Origin: Pseudomonas bohemica
GTDB taxonomy: Bacteria; Pseudomonadota; Gammaproteobacteria; Pseudomonadales; Pseudomonadaceae
DNA: 64,000 nt
Direction: 5' to 3'
Assembly (NCBI RefSeq): GCF_002934685.1
Contig: NZ_NKHL01000121.1
Coordinates: 382,461-446,460, forward strand
Made by a program: the position numbers and the translations under genes. The notes under the pieces are model-generated. The model worked only from the letters and a program-made list of their open reading frames with translations. It was not told where the DNA came from and did not search any database. Shown here piece after piece: positions 44,177-51,668 of this stretch (the first letter of the stretch is position 1; every line of letters starts with the position of its first letter).

Positions 44177-45949
44177 ATGTTCAATAAGAAAAACAAGCTG
44201 CGACATAGTGTTACGGTAGCGACCATGGTGATGCTCAGCGGTTTGAGCGTCTCGGCCTGGGCCGATCAGTACGAGGACGCCGCGAAGAAGTGGGCGGCCA
44301 GCGAGTTCAAGCCGACGACCCTGTCCGACGCTGACCAACTCAAGGAACTGGAGTGGTTCATCAAGGCTGCCGAACCGTTTCGCGGCATGGACATCAAGGT
44401 GGTTTCGGAAACCTTGACCACCCATGAGTACGAGTCCAAGACCCTGGCCAAGGCCTTCACCGAAATCACCGGCATCAAGGTTACTCACGACCTCCTGCAG
44501 GAAGGTGACGTCATCGAGAAGCTGCAGACCGCCATGCAGTCCGACAAGAGCATCTACGACGGCTGGGTTAACGACTCCGACCTGATCGGTACACACTTCC
44601 GCTACGGCAAGGCGCTGTCTCTGACAGACCTGATGGCCAGCCCGGAAGGCGCCAAGGTCACATCGCCTACCCTGGACCTCAAGGACTTCATCGGCACCTC
44701 CTTCACCACCGCGCCGGACGGCAAGCTGTATCAGCTACCTGACCAACAATTCGCCAACCTCTATTGGTTCCGCGCCGACTGGTTCGAGCGTCCTGACCTG
44801 AAGAAAAAGTTCAAGGACAAATACGGCTATGAGCTGGGCGTCCCTGTGAACTGGTCGGCGTATGAAGATATCGCCAAGTTTTTCAGCGAAGACGTCAAGG
44901 AAATCGACGGCAAGAAGGTCTATGGCCACATGGACTATGGCAAGAAAGACCCGTCCCTGGGCTGGCGCTTCACCGACGCCTGGTTCTCCATGGCCGGCAG
45001 CGGCGACAAGGGTCTGCCGAACGGTCTGCCGGTGGACGAGTGGGGTATCCGCGTCGAGGATTGCCACCCGGTTGGCTCCAGCATCACTCGCGGTGGCGAC
45101 ACCAATGGCCCGGCCGCTGTTTACGCGACTCAGAAATACATCGACTGGCTCAAGGCCTATGCGCCGCCGGAAGCCGCGGGCATGACCTTCTCCGAGTCCG
45201 GTCCGGTTCCGTCTCAGGGGAATGTCGCGCAGCAGATTTTCTGGTATACAGCTTTCACTGCGGACATGACCAAGCCGGGTCTGCCGGTGATGAACGCCGA
45301 TGGCACGACGAAATGGCGGATGGCGCCGTCACCAAAGGGCCCATACTGGAAAGATGGCATGAAGCTGGGCTATCAGGACGTGGGTTCGTGGACGTTCCTC
45401 AAAGCTTCCGACGAGAAAAGACGCAACGCGGCCTGGCTTTACGCACAGTTCGTGACCTCCAAATCGGTCTCGCTGAAGAAAACCATCGTCGGCCTGACGC
45501 CGATTCGCGAGTCGGACATCAACTCCAAAGAGATGACCGCGCTGGCGCCGAAGCTGGGTGGTCTGGTGGAGTTCTATCGCAGCCCGGCGCGCCTGCAATG
45601 GTCGCCGACCGGCACCAACGTTCCGGATTACCCGAAACTGGCACAGCTGTGGTGGAGTCACGTGGCTGAGGCGGTAACCGGCGAGAAGACTGCGCAAGCG
45701 GCGTTGGACGGTCTGGCCAAGGATCAGGACGCGATCATGACCCGAATCGAGCGTTCCAAGGTCCAGGAAGCCAGCGGTTGCGCACCGAAGATGAACCCGG
45801 AAACCTCGGCTGAGGAGTGGTACAGCAAGGCTGAACAAAGCGGCGGCAAGTTCCTCGCACCGCAGCGCAAACTGGCCAACGAGAAACCGAAGGGCGAAAC
45901 CATCGCGTATTCCGATCTTTTGAAAAGCTGGGAGGCTGCGAAGAAATAA
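44177..45949 (+). CDS. glpV: ABC importer substrate-binding protein, GlpV-like
   Basis: 590 residues, large for a binding protein. A signal peptide (about 1-30) ends SAWA-D, then a type-1 extracellular solute-binding fold. The rhizobial homologue belongs to an importer characterised for glycerol. ATG at 44177 follows GGAGG by 5 bases; an in-frame GTG two codons earlier is less likely. Codons 3-7 form five consecutive ARN triplets (44183-44197), a possible Hfq/Crc site. The protein has its own strong ribosome site and is probably the most highly expressed subunit. Confidence 0.87.
   Translation: MFNKKNKLRHSVTVATMVMLSGLSVSAWADQYEDAAKKWAASEFKPTTLSDADQLKELEWFIKAAEPFRGMDIKVVSETLTTHEYESKTLAKAFTEITGIKVTHDLLQEGDVIEKLQTAMQSDKSIYDGWVNDSDLIGTHFRYGKALSLTDLMASPEGAKVTSPTLDLKDFIGTSFTTAPDGKLYQLPDQQFANLYWFRADWFERPDLKKKFKDKYGYELGVPVNWSAYEDIAKFFSEDVKEIDGKKVYGHMDYGKKDPSLGWRFTDAWFSMAGSGDKGLPNGLPVDEWGIRVEDCHPVGSSITRGGDTNGPAAVYATQKYIDWLKAYAPPEAAGMTFSESGPVPSQGNVAQQIFWYTAFTADMTKPGLPVMNADGTTKWRMAPSPKGPYWKDGMKLGYQDVGSWTFLKASDEKRRNAAWLYAQFVTSKSVSLKKTIVGLTPIRESDINSKEMTALAPKLGGLVEFYRSPARLQWSPTGTNVPDYPKLAQLWWSHVAEAVTGEKTAQAALDGLAKDQDAIMTRIERSKVQEASGCAPKMNPETSAEEWYSKAEQSGGKFLAPQRKLANEKPKGETIAYSDLLKSWEAAKK
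44183..44197 (+). promoter_or_regulatory. five ARN triplets at the glpV start (possible Hfq/Crc site)
   Basis: AAT AAG AAA AAC AAG directly follows the start codon region and fits the (ARN)n motif bound by the distal face of Hfq. It also encodes the basic n-region of the signal peptide, so it may be coincidental. Confidence 0.4.
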
Positions 45950-46027
45950 GGCGAGTGATAGGCAGCCGGTCCGCCGCTCTTCCGCCACGCGGCGTGCCGG
46001 CCCAGCGATTTCAAGTACGCCACCGTT

Positions 46028-46111
46028 TGTAGGCGCGCGCTTGCCCGCGATAGCGTTTGATCAGACTGCATGGCGGTATCTGATCTACCGGGATCGCAGG
46101 CGCGTTCCTAC
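46028..46111. repeat. REPIN (GCGCGCTTGCCCGCGAT family)
   Basis: GTAGGCGCGCGCTTGCCCGCGATAGCG at 46029 onward is mirrored imperfectly by GATCGCAGGCGCGTTCCTAC ending at 46111. It lies after glpV. Confidence 0.72.
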
Positions 46112-46134
46112 AAAGTCAAGTTGAGGCTCAACAG

Positions 46135-46160
46135 AAAACGGCACCCTCGGGTGCCGTTTT
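46135..46160. terminator. bidirectional terminator between glpV and folD
   Basis: AAAACGGCACCC and GGGTGCCGTTTT are a 12-bp perfect stem with a 2-base gap. T runs lie on both strands, and it lies between convergent genes. Confidence 0.88.
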
Positions 46161-46179
46161 CATTTGTCTGCTGCGGCGA

Positions 46180-47034
46180 TCAGTCGTGCAGCGTTTCCGC
46201 GGCGTACAGCGTGTTCTCCAACAGGCAGGCCCGGGTCATCGGGCCTACACCGCCTGGCACCGGGGTGATCCAGCCAGCGCGGGGCAGGGCGGTCTCGTAG
46301 ACCACGTCGCCCACCAGCTTGCCGTCGTCCTGGCGGTTGATGCCGACGTCGATGACGATCGCGCCTTCCTTGATCCACTCGCCCTTGACCAGTCCTGGCT
46401 TGCCCGCCGCCACGATCACCAGATCGGCACGGCCGACGTGACCTGCCAAATCCTGGGTGAAGCGGTGCGTGACGGTGACGGTACAACCCGCCAGCAACAG
46501 CTCCATGGCCATCGGCCGACCGACGATGTTGGAGGCGCCCACCACCACTGCATCCTTGCCGTACAGGTCGACGCCGGTGCTTTCCAGCAGGGTCATGATG
46601 CCTTTCGGGGTGCACGGGCGCAGCAGCGGAATGCGCTGGGCCAGGCGGCCGACGTTATAAGGATGGAAACCGTCGACATCCTTGTCTGGACGAATGCGCT
46701 CCAGCAGGCTGGACGACTCGAGATGCTCGGGCAGAGGCAATTGCAGCAGGATGCCATCGATGGCCGGATCGTCGTTGAGGCTGTCGATCAGATCGGTCAG
46801 TTCGGTCTGGGTGGTTTCGCTGGGCAAGTCGTAGGCCCGGGAGATGAAACCGACCTCTTCGCAGTCTTTGCGTTTGTGCGAGACGTAAACCTGAGAGGCG
46901 GGGTCGCTGCCGACCAGAATCACCGCGAGGCCCGGCGTGCGCAGCCCTTGCTCGCGACGTTCAGCGACTCGTTGGGCGATCTGCTGGCGCAGGTTGGCTG
47001 CGATCGCTTTGCCGTCTATTAGTTTTGCAGTCAT
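46180..47034 (-). CDS. folD: methylenetetrahydrofolate dehydrogenase/cyclohydrolase FolD
   Basis: 284 residues. It catalyses the NADP-dependent oxidation of 5,10-methylene-THF and hydrolysis of methenyl-THF to 10-formyl-THF. Motifs: YVSHKRKDCEEVG (catalytic Tyr and Lys, about 50-62), ILLQLPLPEH near 95, and the Rossmann GASNIVGRPMA near 165. It is divergent from the tRNA cluster and convergent with the glycerol-type operon. Confidence 0.97.
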   Translation of the reverse strand: MTAKLIDGKAIAANLRQQIAQRVAERREQGLRTPGLAVILVGSDPASQVYVSHKRKDCEEVGFISRAYDLPSETTQTELTDLIDSLNDDPAIDGILLQLPLPEHLESSSLLERIRPDKDVDGFHPYNVGRLAQRIPLLRPCTPKGIMTLLESTGVDLYGKDAVVVGASNIVGRPMAMELLLAGCTVTVTHRFTQDLAGHVGRADLVIVAAGKPGLVKGEWIKEGAIVIDVGINRQDDGKLVGDVVYETALPRAGWITPVPGGVGPMTRACLLENTLYAAETLHD

Positions 47035-47166
47035 TACGCGTGATTAACCATCGGAAGGGAGGGAAAAAGAGCGCGCATTCTCGCATGACCAGACGCAAGG
47101 GCAAAGGCGATTGGTCCGCTTAATAAGCTAAGCCCTTTAATTAACTGAATTTTTTAGAAAAAGGTG

Positions 47167-47193
47167 TTGACGACCTTGGAGGCCGTCTATAAG
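47167..47193 (+). promoter_or_regulatory. stable RNA promoter of the tRNA cluster
   Basis: TTGACG (47167-47172) and TATAAG (47188-47193) are separated by 15 bp, with a GC-containing discriminator after the -10. It lies about 150 bp before tRNA-Arg. Confidence 0.6.
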
Positions 47194-47343
47194 ATTCGTC
47201 GCACTTGTCGGGCACAACCCCACACAGGATAAGCCGGAAGCGGTTAGTCAGGTCGAAAGGTTGATTAAGTCAGGTAGAGTTCAGATCGGCTCAGCGTGAT
47301 TGAAAGCTCTTAATTTGTAGTCGCAAGAATGCAAATTAACCAA

Positions 47344-47420
47344 GCGCCCGTAGCTCAGCTGGATAGAGCATCCGCCTTCTAAGCGGATGGTCGCAGGTTC
47401 GAGTCCTGCCGGGTGCGCCA
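47344..47420 (+). tRNA. tRNA-Arg (anticodon TCT)
   Basis: 77-nt cloverleaf with encoded CCA. The anticodon stem TCCGC/GCGGA encloses loop CTTCTAA, giving TCT. The T arm has GTTCGAGTC. First tRNA of the cluster. Confidence 0.95.
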
Positions 47421-47459
47421 TTAAGGCAGCTTTGGCACAAGTAGTTACAACGCAATATG

Positions 47460-47535
47460 GTGGGCGTAGCTCAGTTGGTAGAGCACAGGATTGTGACTCC
47501 TGTTGTCGTGGGTTCGATCCCCATCGTCCACCCCA
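47460..47535 (+). tRNA. tRNA-His (anticodon GTG)
   Basis: 76-nt cloverleaf with encoded CCA and anticodon loop TTGTGAC. The extra 5' G(-1) typical of tRNA-His is encoded at 47459, and the discriminator is C. Confidence 0.95.
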
Positions 47536-47542
47536 TATTCGA

Positions 47543-47573
47543 AAAGGCGCCAGATTCATAGTCTGGCGCCTTT
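47543..47573 (+). terminator. terminator-like hairpin between tRNA-His and tRNA-Leu
   Basis: AAAGGCGCCAGA (47543-47554) and TCTGGCGCCTTT (47562-47573) form a perfect 12-bp stem with a 7-base loop and a short T-rich tail. It starts 8 bases after the tRNA-His CCA. Confidence 0.7.
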
Positions 47574-47591
47574 GCTTTAAGCGCTTCAAAC

Positions 47592-47676
47592 GCGGATGTG
47601 GTGGAATTGGTAGACACACTGGATTTAGGTTCCAGCGCCGCAAGGTGTGAGAGTTCGAGTCTCTCCGTCCGCACCA
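47592..47676 (+). tRNA. tRNA-Leu (anticodon TAG)
   Basis: 85-nt class II tRNA with long variable arm and encoded CCA. The anticodon stem CTGGA/TCCAG encloses TTTAGGT, giving TAG. Confidence 0.95.
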
Positions 47677-47718
47677 ACTACAAACCTTGAGAAGTGCCTC
47701 GGGCATTCGCAGGGATCG

Positions 47719-47746
47719 AAAAGCCGCCTAGTGCGGCTTTTTTTAT
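47719..47746 (+). terminator. terminator of the tRNA cluster
   Basis: AAAGCCGC and GCGGCTTT pair around a short loop and are followed by a run of T. It lies 43 bases after tRNA-Leu. Confidence 0.88.
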
Positions 47747-48043
47747 TTATTGGTTTCATGCGGGTAGAGGTTCGTCGAGTTACGGATGGCGGACTTTTCC
47801 GGAGTGTTTCCAGGGATGGGATCGATATTCGGTCGTGCCTCGCTTCCTTTATATAGGGGCTCGCAAGGCGTGTTCCAGACCGCTTGCGAAGGTCTGAATC
47901 TTCTTCCCCTCTTCTCTGGTTGCATCCCACTGTATTTACCCTTCTTCGGTAGGGTGACTTCTTGAGTTTGACCCACTAGAATGCTTGCCCTTGATTCTGG
48001 GGTCGGAAACGGCCGGCTAACGTCTGTGCAACGAGGAATATCC
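47747..48043. other. intergenic region upstream of tig
   Basis: No gene is seen. GAGGA just before 48044 is the tig ribosome site. A promoter for tig must lie here, but I could not assign one firmly. Confidence 0.4.
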
Positions 48044-49354
48044 ATGCAAGTTTCTGTTGAAAATACTTCCGCTCTCGAGCGCCGCATGACCATTGGCGTG
48101 CCAGCTGAGCGCATCGAGACCGAAGTCAACAAGCGTCTGCAGCAGACCGCACGTAAAGCCAAGATCCCGGGCTTCCGCCCTGGCAAAGTGCCTATGAGCG
48201 TGATCCGCCAGCGTTACGAAGATGGTGCTCGTCAGGAAGCACTGGGCGACCTGATCCAGGCGACCTTCTACGAAGCCGTCGTAGAGCAAAAGCTGAACCC
48301 GGCTGGCGCACCTTCCGTCGAGCCAAAAACCTTCGAAAAAGGCAAGGACCTCGAATACATCGCGACTTTCGAAGTGTTCCCTGAATTCTCCGTTGCCGGC
48401 TTCGAGTCCGTTTCCGTCGAGCGTCTTTCCGCTGACGTCGCTGATTCCGATCTGGACAACATGCTGGAAATCCTGCGCAAGCAGAACGTCCGTTTCGAAG
48501 TGGCCGATCGTGCCGCTGCGAACGAAGACCAGCTGAACATCGACTTCGTCGGCAAGATCGACGGTGAAGCATTCGCAGGCGGTTCGGCTACCGGCACTCA
48601 ACTGGTACTGGGCTCGGGTCGCATGATCCCTGGCTTCGAAGATGGTCTGGTTGGTGCAAAGGCGGGTGAAGAGCGTGTTCTGAACCTGACCTTCCCGGAG
48701 GACTATCAGAACCTGGAGCTGGCTGGCAAGACCGCCGAGTTCACCGTCACCGTCAACACCGTGTCGGCACCAACCCTGCCAGAGCTGAACGAAGCTTTCT
48801 TCAATCAGTTCGGCATCAAGGAAACCGGTATCGAAGGCTTCCGTACCGAAGTTCGCAAGAACATGGAGCGCGAGCTGCGTCAGGCCATCAAGTCCAAGGT
48901 CAAGAATCAGGTAATGGACGGTCTGCTGGCCGCCAACCCGATCGACGTGCCAAAAGCGCTGCTGGAAAACGAAGTGAACCGTCTGCGCGTTCAGGCCGTT
49001 CAACAGTTCGGCGGCAACATCAAGCCTGACCAGCTGCCAGCCGAGTTGTTCGAAGAGCAGGCCAAGCGCCGTGTCGAGCTGGGCCTGATCGTCGCTGAAG
49101 TGGTCAAGCAGTTCGACCTCAAGCCTGACGAAGCCCGCGTTCGCGAGCTGATCCAGGAAATGGCTTCCGCTTATCAGGAGCCAGAGCAGGTCGTCGCCTG
49201 GTACTACAAGAACGAACAGCAGATGAACGAAGTGCGTTCGGTTGTGCTTGAAGAACAAGTTGTGGATACTGTTTTGCAGAAAGCGAGCGTGACCGATAAA
49301 GCGGTCTCGTACGAAGAAGCGGTCAAGCCGGTTGAAGCTCCACAAGCCGACTGA
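48044..49354 (+). CDS. tig: trigger factor
   Basis: 436 residues. Ribosome-associated chaperone: N-terminal ribosome-binding domain with the signature GFRPGKVP near residue 44. An FKBP-type PPIase domain follows (about 150-245, with GSGRMIPGFEDGL), then a helical C-terminal chaperone domain. The ATG at 48044 has GAGGA 6-7 bases upstream. It heads the conserved tig-clpP-clpX-lon cluster. Confidence 0.97.
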   Translation: MQVSVENTSALERRMTIGVPAERIETEVNKRLQQTARKAKIPGFRPGKVPMSVIRQRYEDGARQEALGDLIQATFYEAVVEQKLNPAGAPSVEPKTFEKGKDLEYIATFEVFPEFSVAGFESVSVERLSADVADSDLDNMLEILRKQNVRFEVADRAAANEDQLNIDFVGKIDGEAFAGGSATGTQLVLGSGRMIPGFEDGLVGAKAGEERVLNLTFPEDYQNLELAGKTAEFTVTVNTVSAPTLPELNEAFFNQFGIKETGIEGFRTEVRKNMERELRQAIKSKVKNQVMDGLLAANPIDVPKALLENEVNRLRVQAVQQFGGNIKPDQLPAELFEEQAKRRVELGLIVAEVVKQFDLKPDEARVRELIQEMASAYQEPEQVVAWYYKNEQQMNEVRSVVLEEQVVDTVLQKASVTDKAVSYEEAVKPVEAPQAD

Positions 49355-49379
49355 TTTCCTTCTCTCGTTCGAAAACACC

Positions 49380-49405
49380 ATAAGCCAGCCTTCGCGCTGG
49401 CTTAT
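49380..49405 (+). terminator. strong hairpin between tig and clpP
   Basis: ATAAGCCAGC and GCTGGCTTAT form a 10-bp perfect stem with a 6-base loop. No T run follows, so it may be a partial terminator or an mRNA-end structure. Confidence 0.6.
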
Positions 49406-49445
49406 GCGTATTCAAGACATGACTATTTGGGAGTGAATGCGAGAC

Positions 49446-50087
49446 ATGTCCCGCAATTCTTATATTCAGCAGAACTCTGACATCCAGGCCGCTGGCGGCC
49501 TGGTCCCGATGGTTATCGAGCAGTCCGCCCGTGGCGAACGCGCCTATGACATCTACTCCCGCCTGCTCAAGGAACGCGTCATTTTCCTCGTCGGTCCGGT
49601 CGAAGACTACATGGCCAACCTGATCTCGGCGCAGCTGCTCTTCCTTGAAGCGGAAAACCCGGACAAGGACATCCATCTCTACATCAACTCTCCAGGCGGT
49701 TCGGTGACTGCTGGCATGGCGATCTACGACACCATGCAGTTCATCAAGCCGGACGTTTCGACCACCGTAATGGGTCAGGCCTGCAGCATGGGTGCATTCC
49801 TGCTGGCGGGCGGTGCCAAGGGCAAGCGTTTTGCCCTGCCCAATTCCCGCGTGATGATTCACCAGCCACTGGGCGGTTTTCAGGGGCAGGCGTCGGACAT
49901 CGACATTCACGCCAAGGAAATCCTGTACATTCGCCAGCGTCTGAACGAGCTGCTGGCGTACCATACCGGTCAGTCGCTGGAAGCCATCGAGCGCGACACC
50001 AACCGCGACAACTTCATGAGCGCCGAACGCGCTGCTGAATACGGTCTGGTAGACGCGGTGCTCGACAAACGTCAAATGATCAAATGA
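49446..50087 (+). CDS. clpP: ATP-dependent Clp protease proteolytic subunit
   Basis: 213 residues. Serine protease forming a double heptamer ring with ClpX or ClpA. The catalytic triad is visible as Ser114 (GQACSMG), His139 (MIHQPLGG) and Asp188, with the same spacing as in E. coli. The ATG at 49446 gives the usual MSRNS start; an ATG three codons earlier lies too close to the GGAG site. Confidence 0.96.
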   Translation: MSRNSYIQQNSDIQAAGGLVPMVIEQSARGERAYDIYSRLLKERVIFLVGPVEDYMANLISAQLLFLEAENPDKDIHLYINSPGGSVTAGMAIYDTMQFIKPDVSTTVMGQACSMGAFLLAGGAKGKRFALPNSRVMIHQPLGGFQGQASDIDIHAKEILYIRQRLNELLAYHTGQSLEAIERDTNRDNFMSAERAAEYGLVDAVLDKRQMIK

Positions 50088-50110
50088 TTGCTTGATAGGC
50101 AGTAATCCCA

Positions 50111-50136
50111 GGTGGTCGGGAGCTCCGTACCACCTG
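50111..50136 (+). other. hairpin and possible heat-shock promoter between clpP and clpX
   Basis: CAGGTGGT/ACCACCTG form an 8-bp stem. Just after it CTTGAA (50141-50146) with a weak CCTTCAT about 15 bp later vaguely resembles a sigma-32 promoter. Confidence 0.35.
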
Positions 50137-50202
50137 CGGACTTGAAAAAGCCCGCAATTGCCTTCATCTTGTGTTGCAAGCCTACCGGATTGGATCGATC
50201 GA

Positions 50203-51486
50203 ATGACTGACACCCGCAACGGCGAGGACAACGGCAAACTGCTTTATTGCTCCTTCTGCGGCAAAAGCCAGCATGAAGTACGCAAGTTGATTGCCGGCCC
50301 CTCGGTATTTATCTGTGACGAGTGCGTCGACCTGTGCAATGACATCATCCGCGAGGAGGTGCAGGAAGCACAGGCAGAAAGCAGCGCGCATAAATTACCA
50401 TCGCCGAAAGAAATCAGCGGCATCCTTGACCAGTACGTCATCGGTCAGGAGCGTGCCAAGAAGGTTCTCGCAGTAGCGGTGTACAACCACTACAAACGCC
50501 TGAACCAGCGCGACAAGAAGAATGACGATGTTGAACTGGGCAAGAGCAACATCCTGCTGATTGGCCCTACGGGCTCCGGCAAGACCTTGCTGGCCGAAAC
50601 GCTGGCACGTCTGCTCAACGTACCGTTCACCATCGCCGACGCCACCACCCTGACCGAAGCCGGTTACGTGGGTGAGGACGTGGAAAACATCATCCAGAAG
50701 CTGTTGCAGAAATGCGATTACGATGTCGAGAAAGCCCAAATGGGTATTGTCTACATCGACGAAATCGACAAGATTTCGCGCAAATCCGACAACCCTTCGA
50801 TCACTCGGGACGTTTCCGGCGAGGGCGTACAACAAGCCTTGCTGAAACTGATCGAGGGTACCGTCGCTTCCGTACCGCCGCAGGGCGGGCGCAAGCACCC
50901 TCAGCAGGAATTCCTGCAAGTGGACACGCGTAACATCCTGTTCATCTGTGGCGGTGCGTTCTCTGGCCTTGAAAAAGTCATCCAGAATCGCTCCACCAAG
51001 GGTGGCATCGGTTTCAACGCCGAAGTTCGCAGCAAAGAAGAGGGCAAGAAGGTTGGCGAGTCCCTGCGTGAAGTCGAGCCTGACGATTTGGTCAAGTTCG
51101 GTCTGATCCCGGAATTCGTGGGCCGTCTGCCAGTACTGGCGACCCTTGACGAGCTGGACGAAGCTGCCCTGATGCAGATTCTGACCGAGCCGAAGAACGC
51201 CCTAACCAAGCAATACGCCAAGCTGTTCGAAATGGAAGGTGTGGACCTCGAATTCCGCACTGACGCACTCAAGTCGGTTGCCCGTCGCGCGCTGGAGCGC
51301 AAGACCGGTGCCCGTGGTCTGCGGTCCATCCTCGAAGGTGTTCTGCTCGACACCATGTATGAAATCCCGTCGCAAACCGACGTGAGCAAAGTGGTGATCG
51401 ACGAGAGCGTGATCGAAGGCACGTCCAAGCCGCTGTTGATCTACGAAAACAGCGAGCCACCTGCCAAGGCGGCTCCCGACGCGTAA
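50203..51486 (+). CDS. clpX: Clp protease ATP-binding subunit ClpX
   Basis: 427 residues. AAA+ unfoldase delivering substrates to ClpP. The N-terminal zinc-binding domain has Cys16, Cys19, Cys38 and Cys41. Walker A GPTGSGKT starts near residue 120, Walker B IVYIDEIDKI near 183, and the ClpP-binding IGF-type loop is visible as GIGF. The ATG at 50203 gives the standard MTDTRNGED start. Confidence 0.97.
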   Translation: MTDTRNGEDNGKLLYCSFCGKSQHEVRKLIAGPSVFICDECVDLCNDIIREEVQEAQAESSAHKLPSPKEISGILDQYVIGQERAKKVLAVAVYNHYKRLNQRDKKNDDVELGKSNILLIGPTGSGKTLLAETLARLLNVPFTIADATTLTEAGYVGEDVENIIQKLLQKCDYDVEKAQMGIVYIDEIDKISRKSDNPSITRDVSGEGVQQALLKLIEGTVASVPPQGGRKHPQQEFLQVDTRNILFICGGAFSGLEKVIQNRSTKGGIGFNAEVRSKEEGKKVGESLREVEPDDLVKFGLIPEFVGRLPVLATLDELDEAALMQILTEPKNALTKQYAKLFEMEGVDLEFRTDALKSVARRALERKTGARGLRSILEGVLLDTMYEIPSQTDVSKVVIDESVIEGTSKPLLIYENSEPPAKAAPDA

Positions 51487-51519
51487 GCCTTACGGCCTCG
51501 CACCGGGCGACTGGAAAAC

Positions 51520-51545
51520 GAAAGGGGCCCTCGGGCCCTTTTCGC
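51520..51545 (+). terminator. clpX intrinsic terminator
   Basis: A GC-rich stem AAGGGGCCC/GGGCCCTT with a T-rich tail begins 34 bases after the clpX stop. Confidence 0.85.
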
Positions 51546-51581
51546 GTTTCAAAGGCTCTTTCGCATTAACTCGAACCGGCG

Positions 51582-51608
51582 CTTGTTTTTTTGGGTAGCT
51601 ACCCCCAT
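51582..51608 (+). promoter_or_regulatory. putative sigma-32 promoter of lon
   Basis: CTTGTT (51582-51587) and CCCCAT (51603-51608) are 15 bp apart, close to the heat-shock consensus CTTGAA…CCCCAT. lon is heat-induced in many proteobacteria. Confidence 0.5.
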
Positions 51609-51668
51609 CTTGGTTTTCAGCTCATTTCTATCTGTCCATGGCCATAAGGCCGCCGTAGAGGCGAAATC

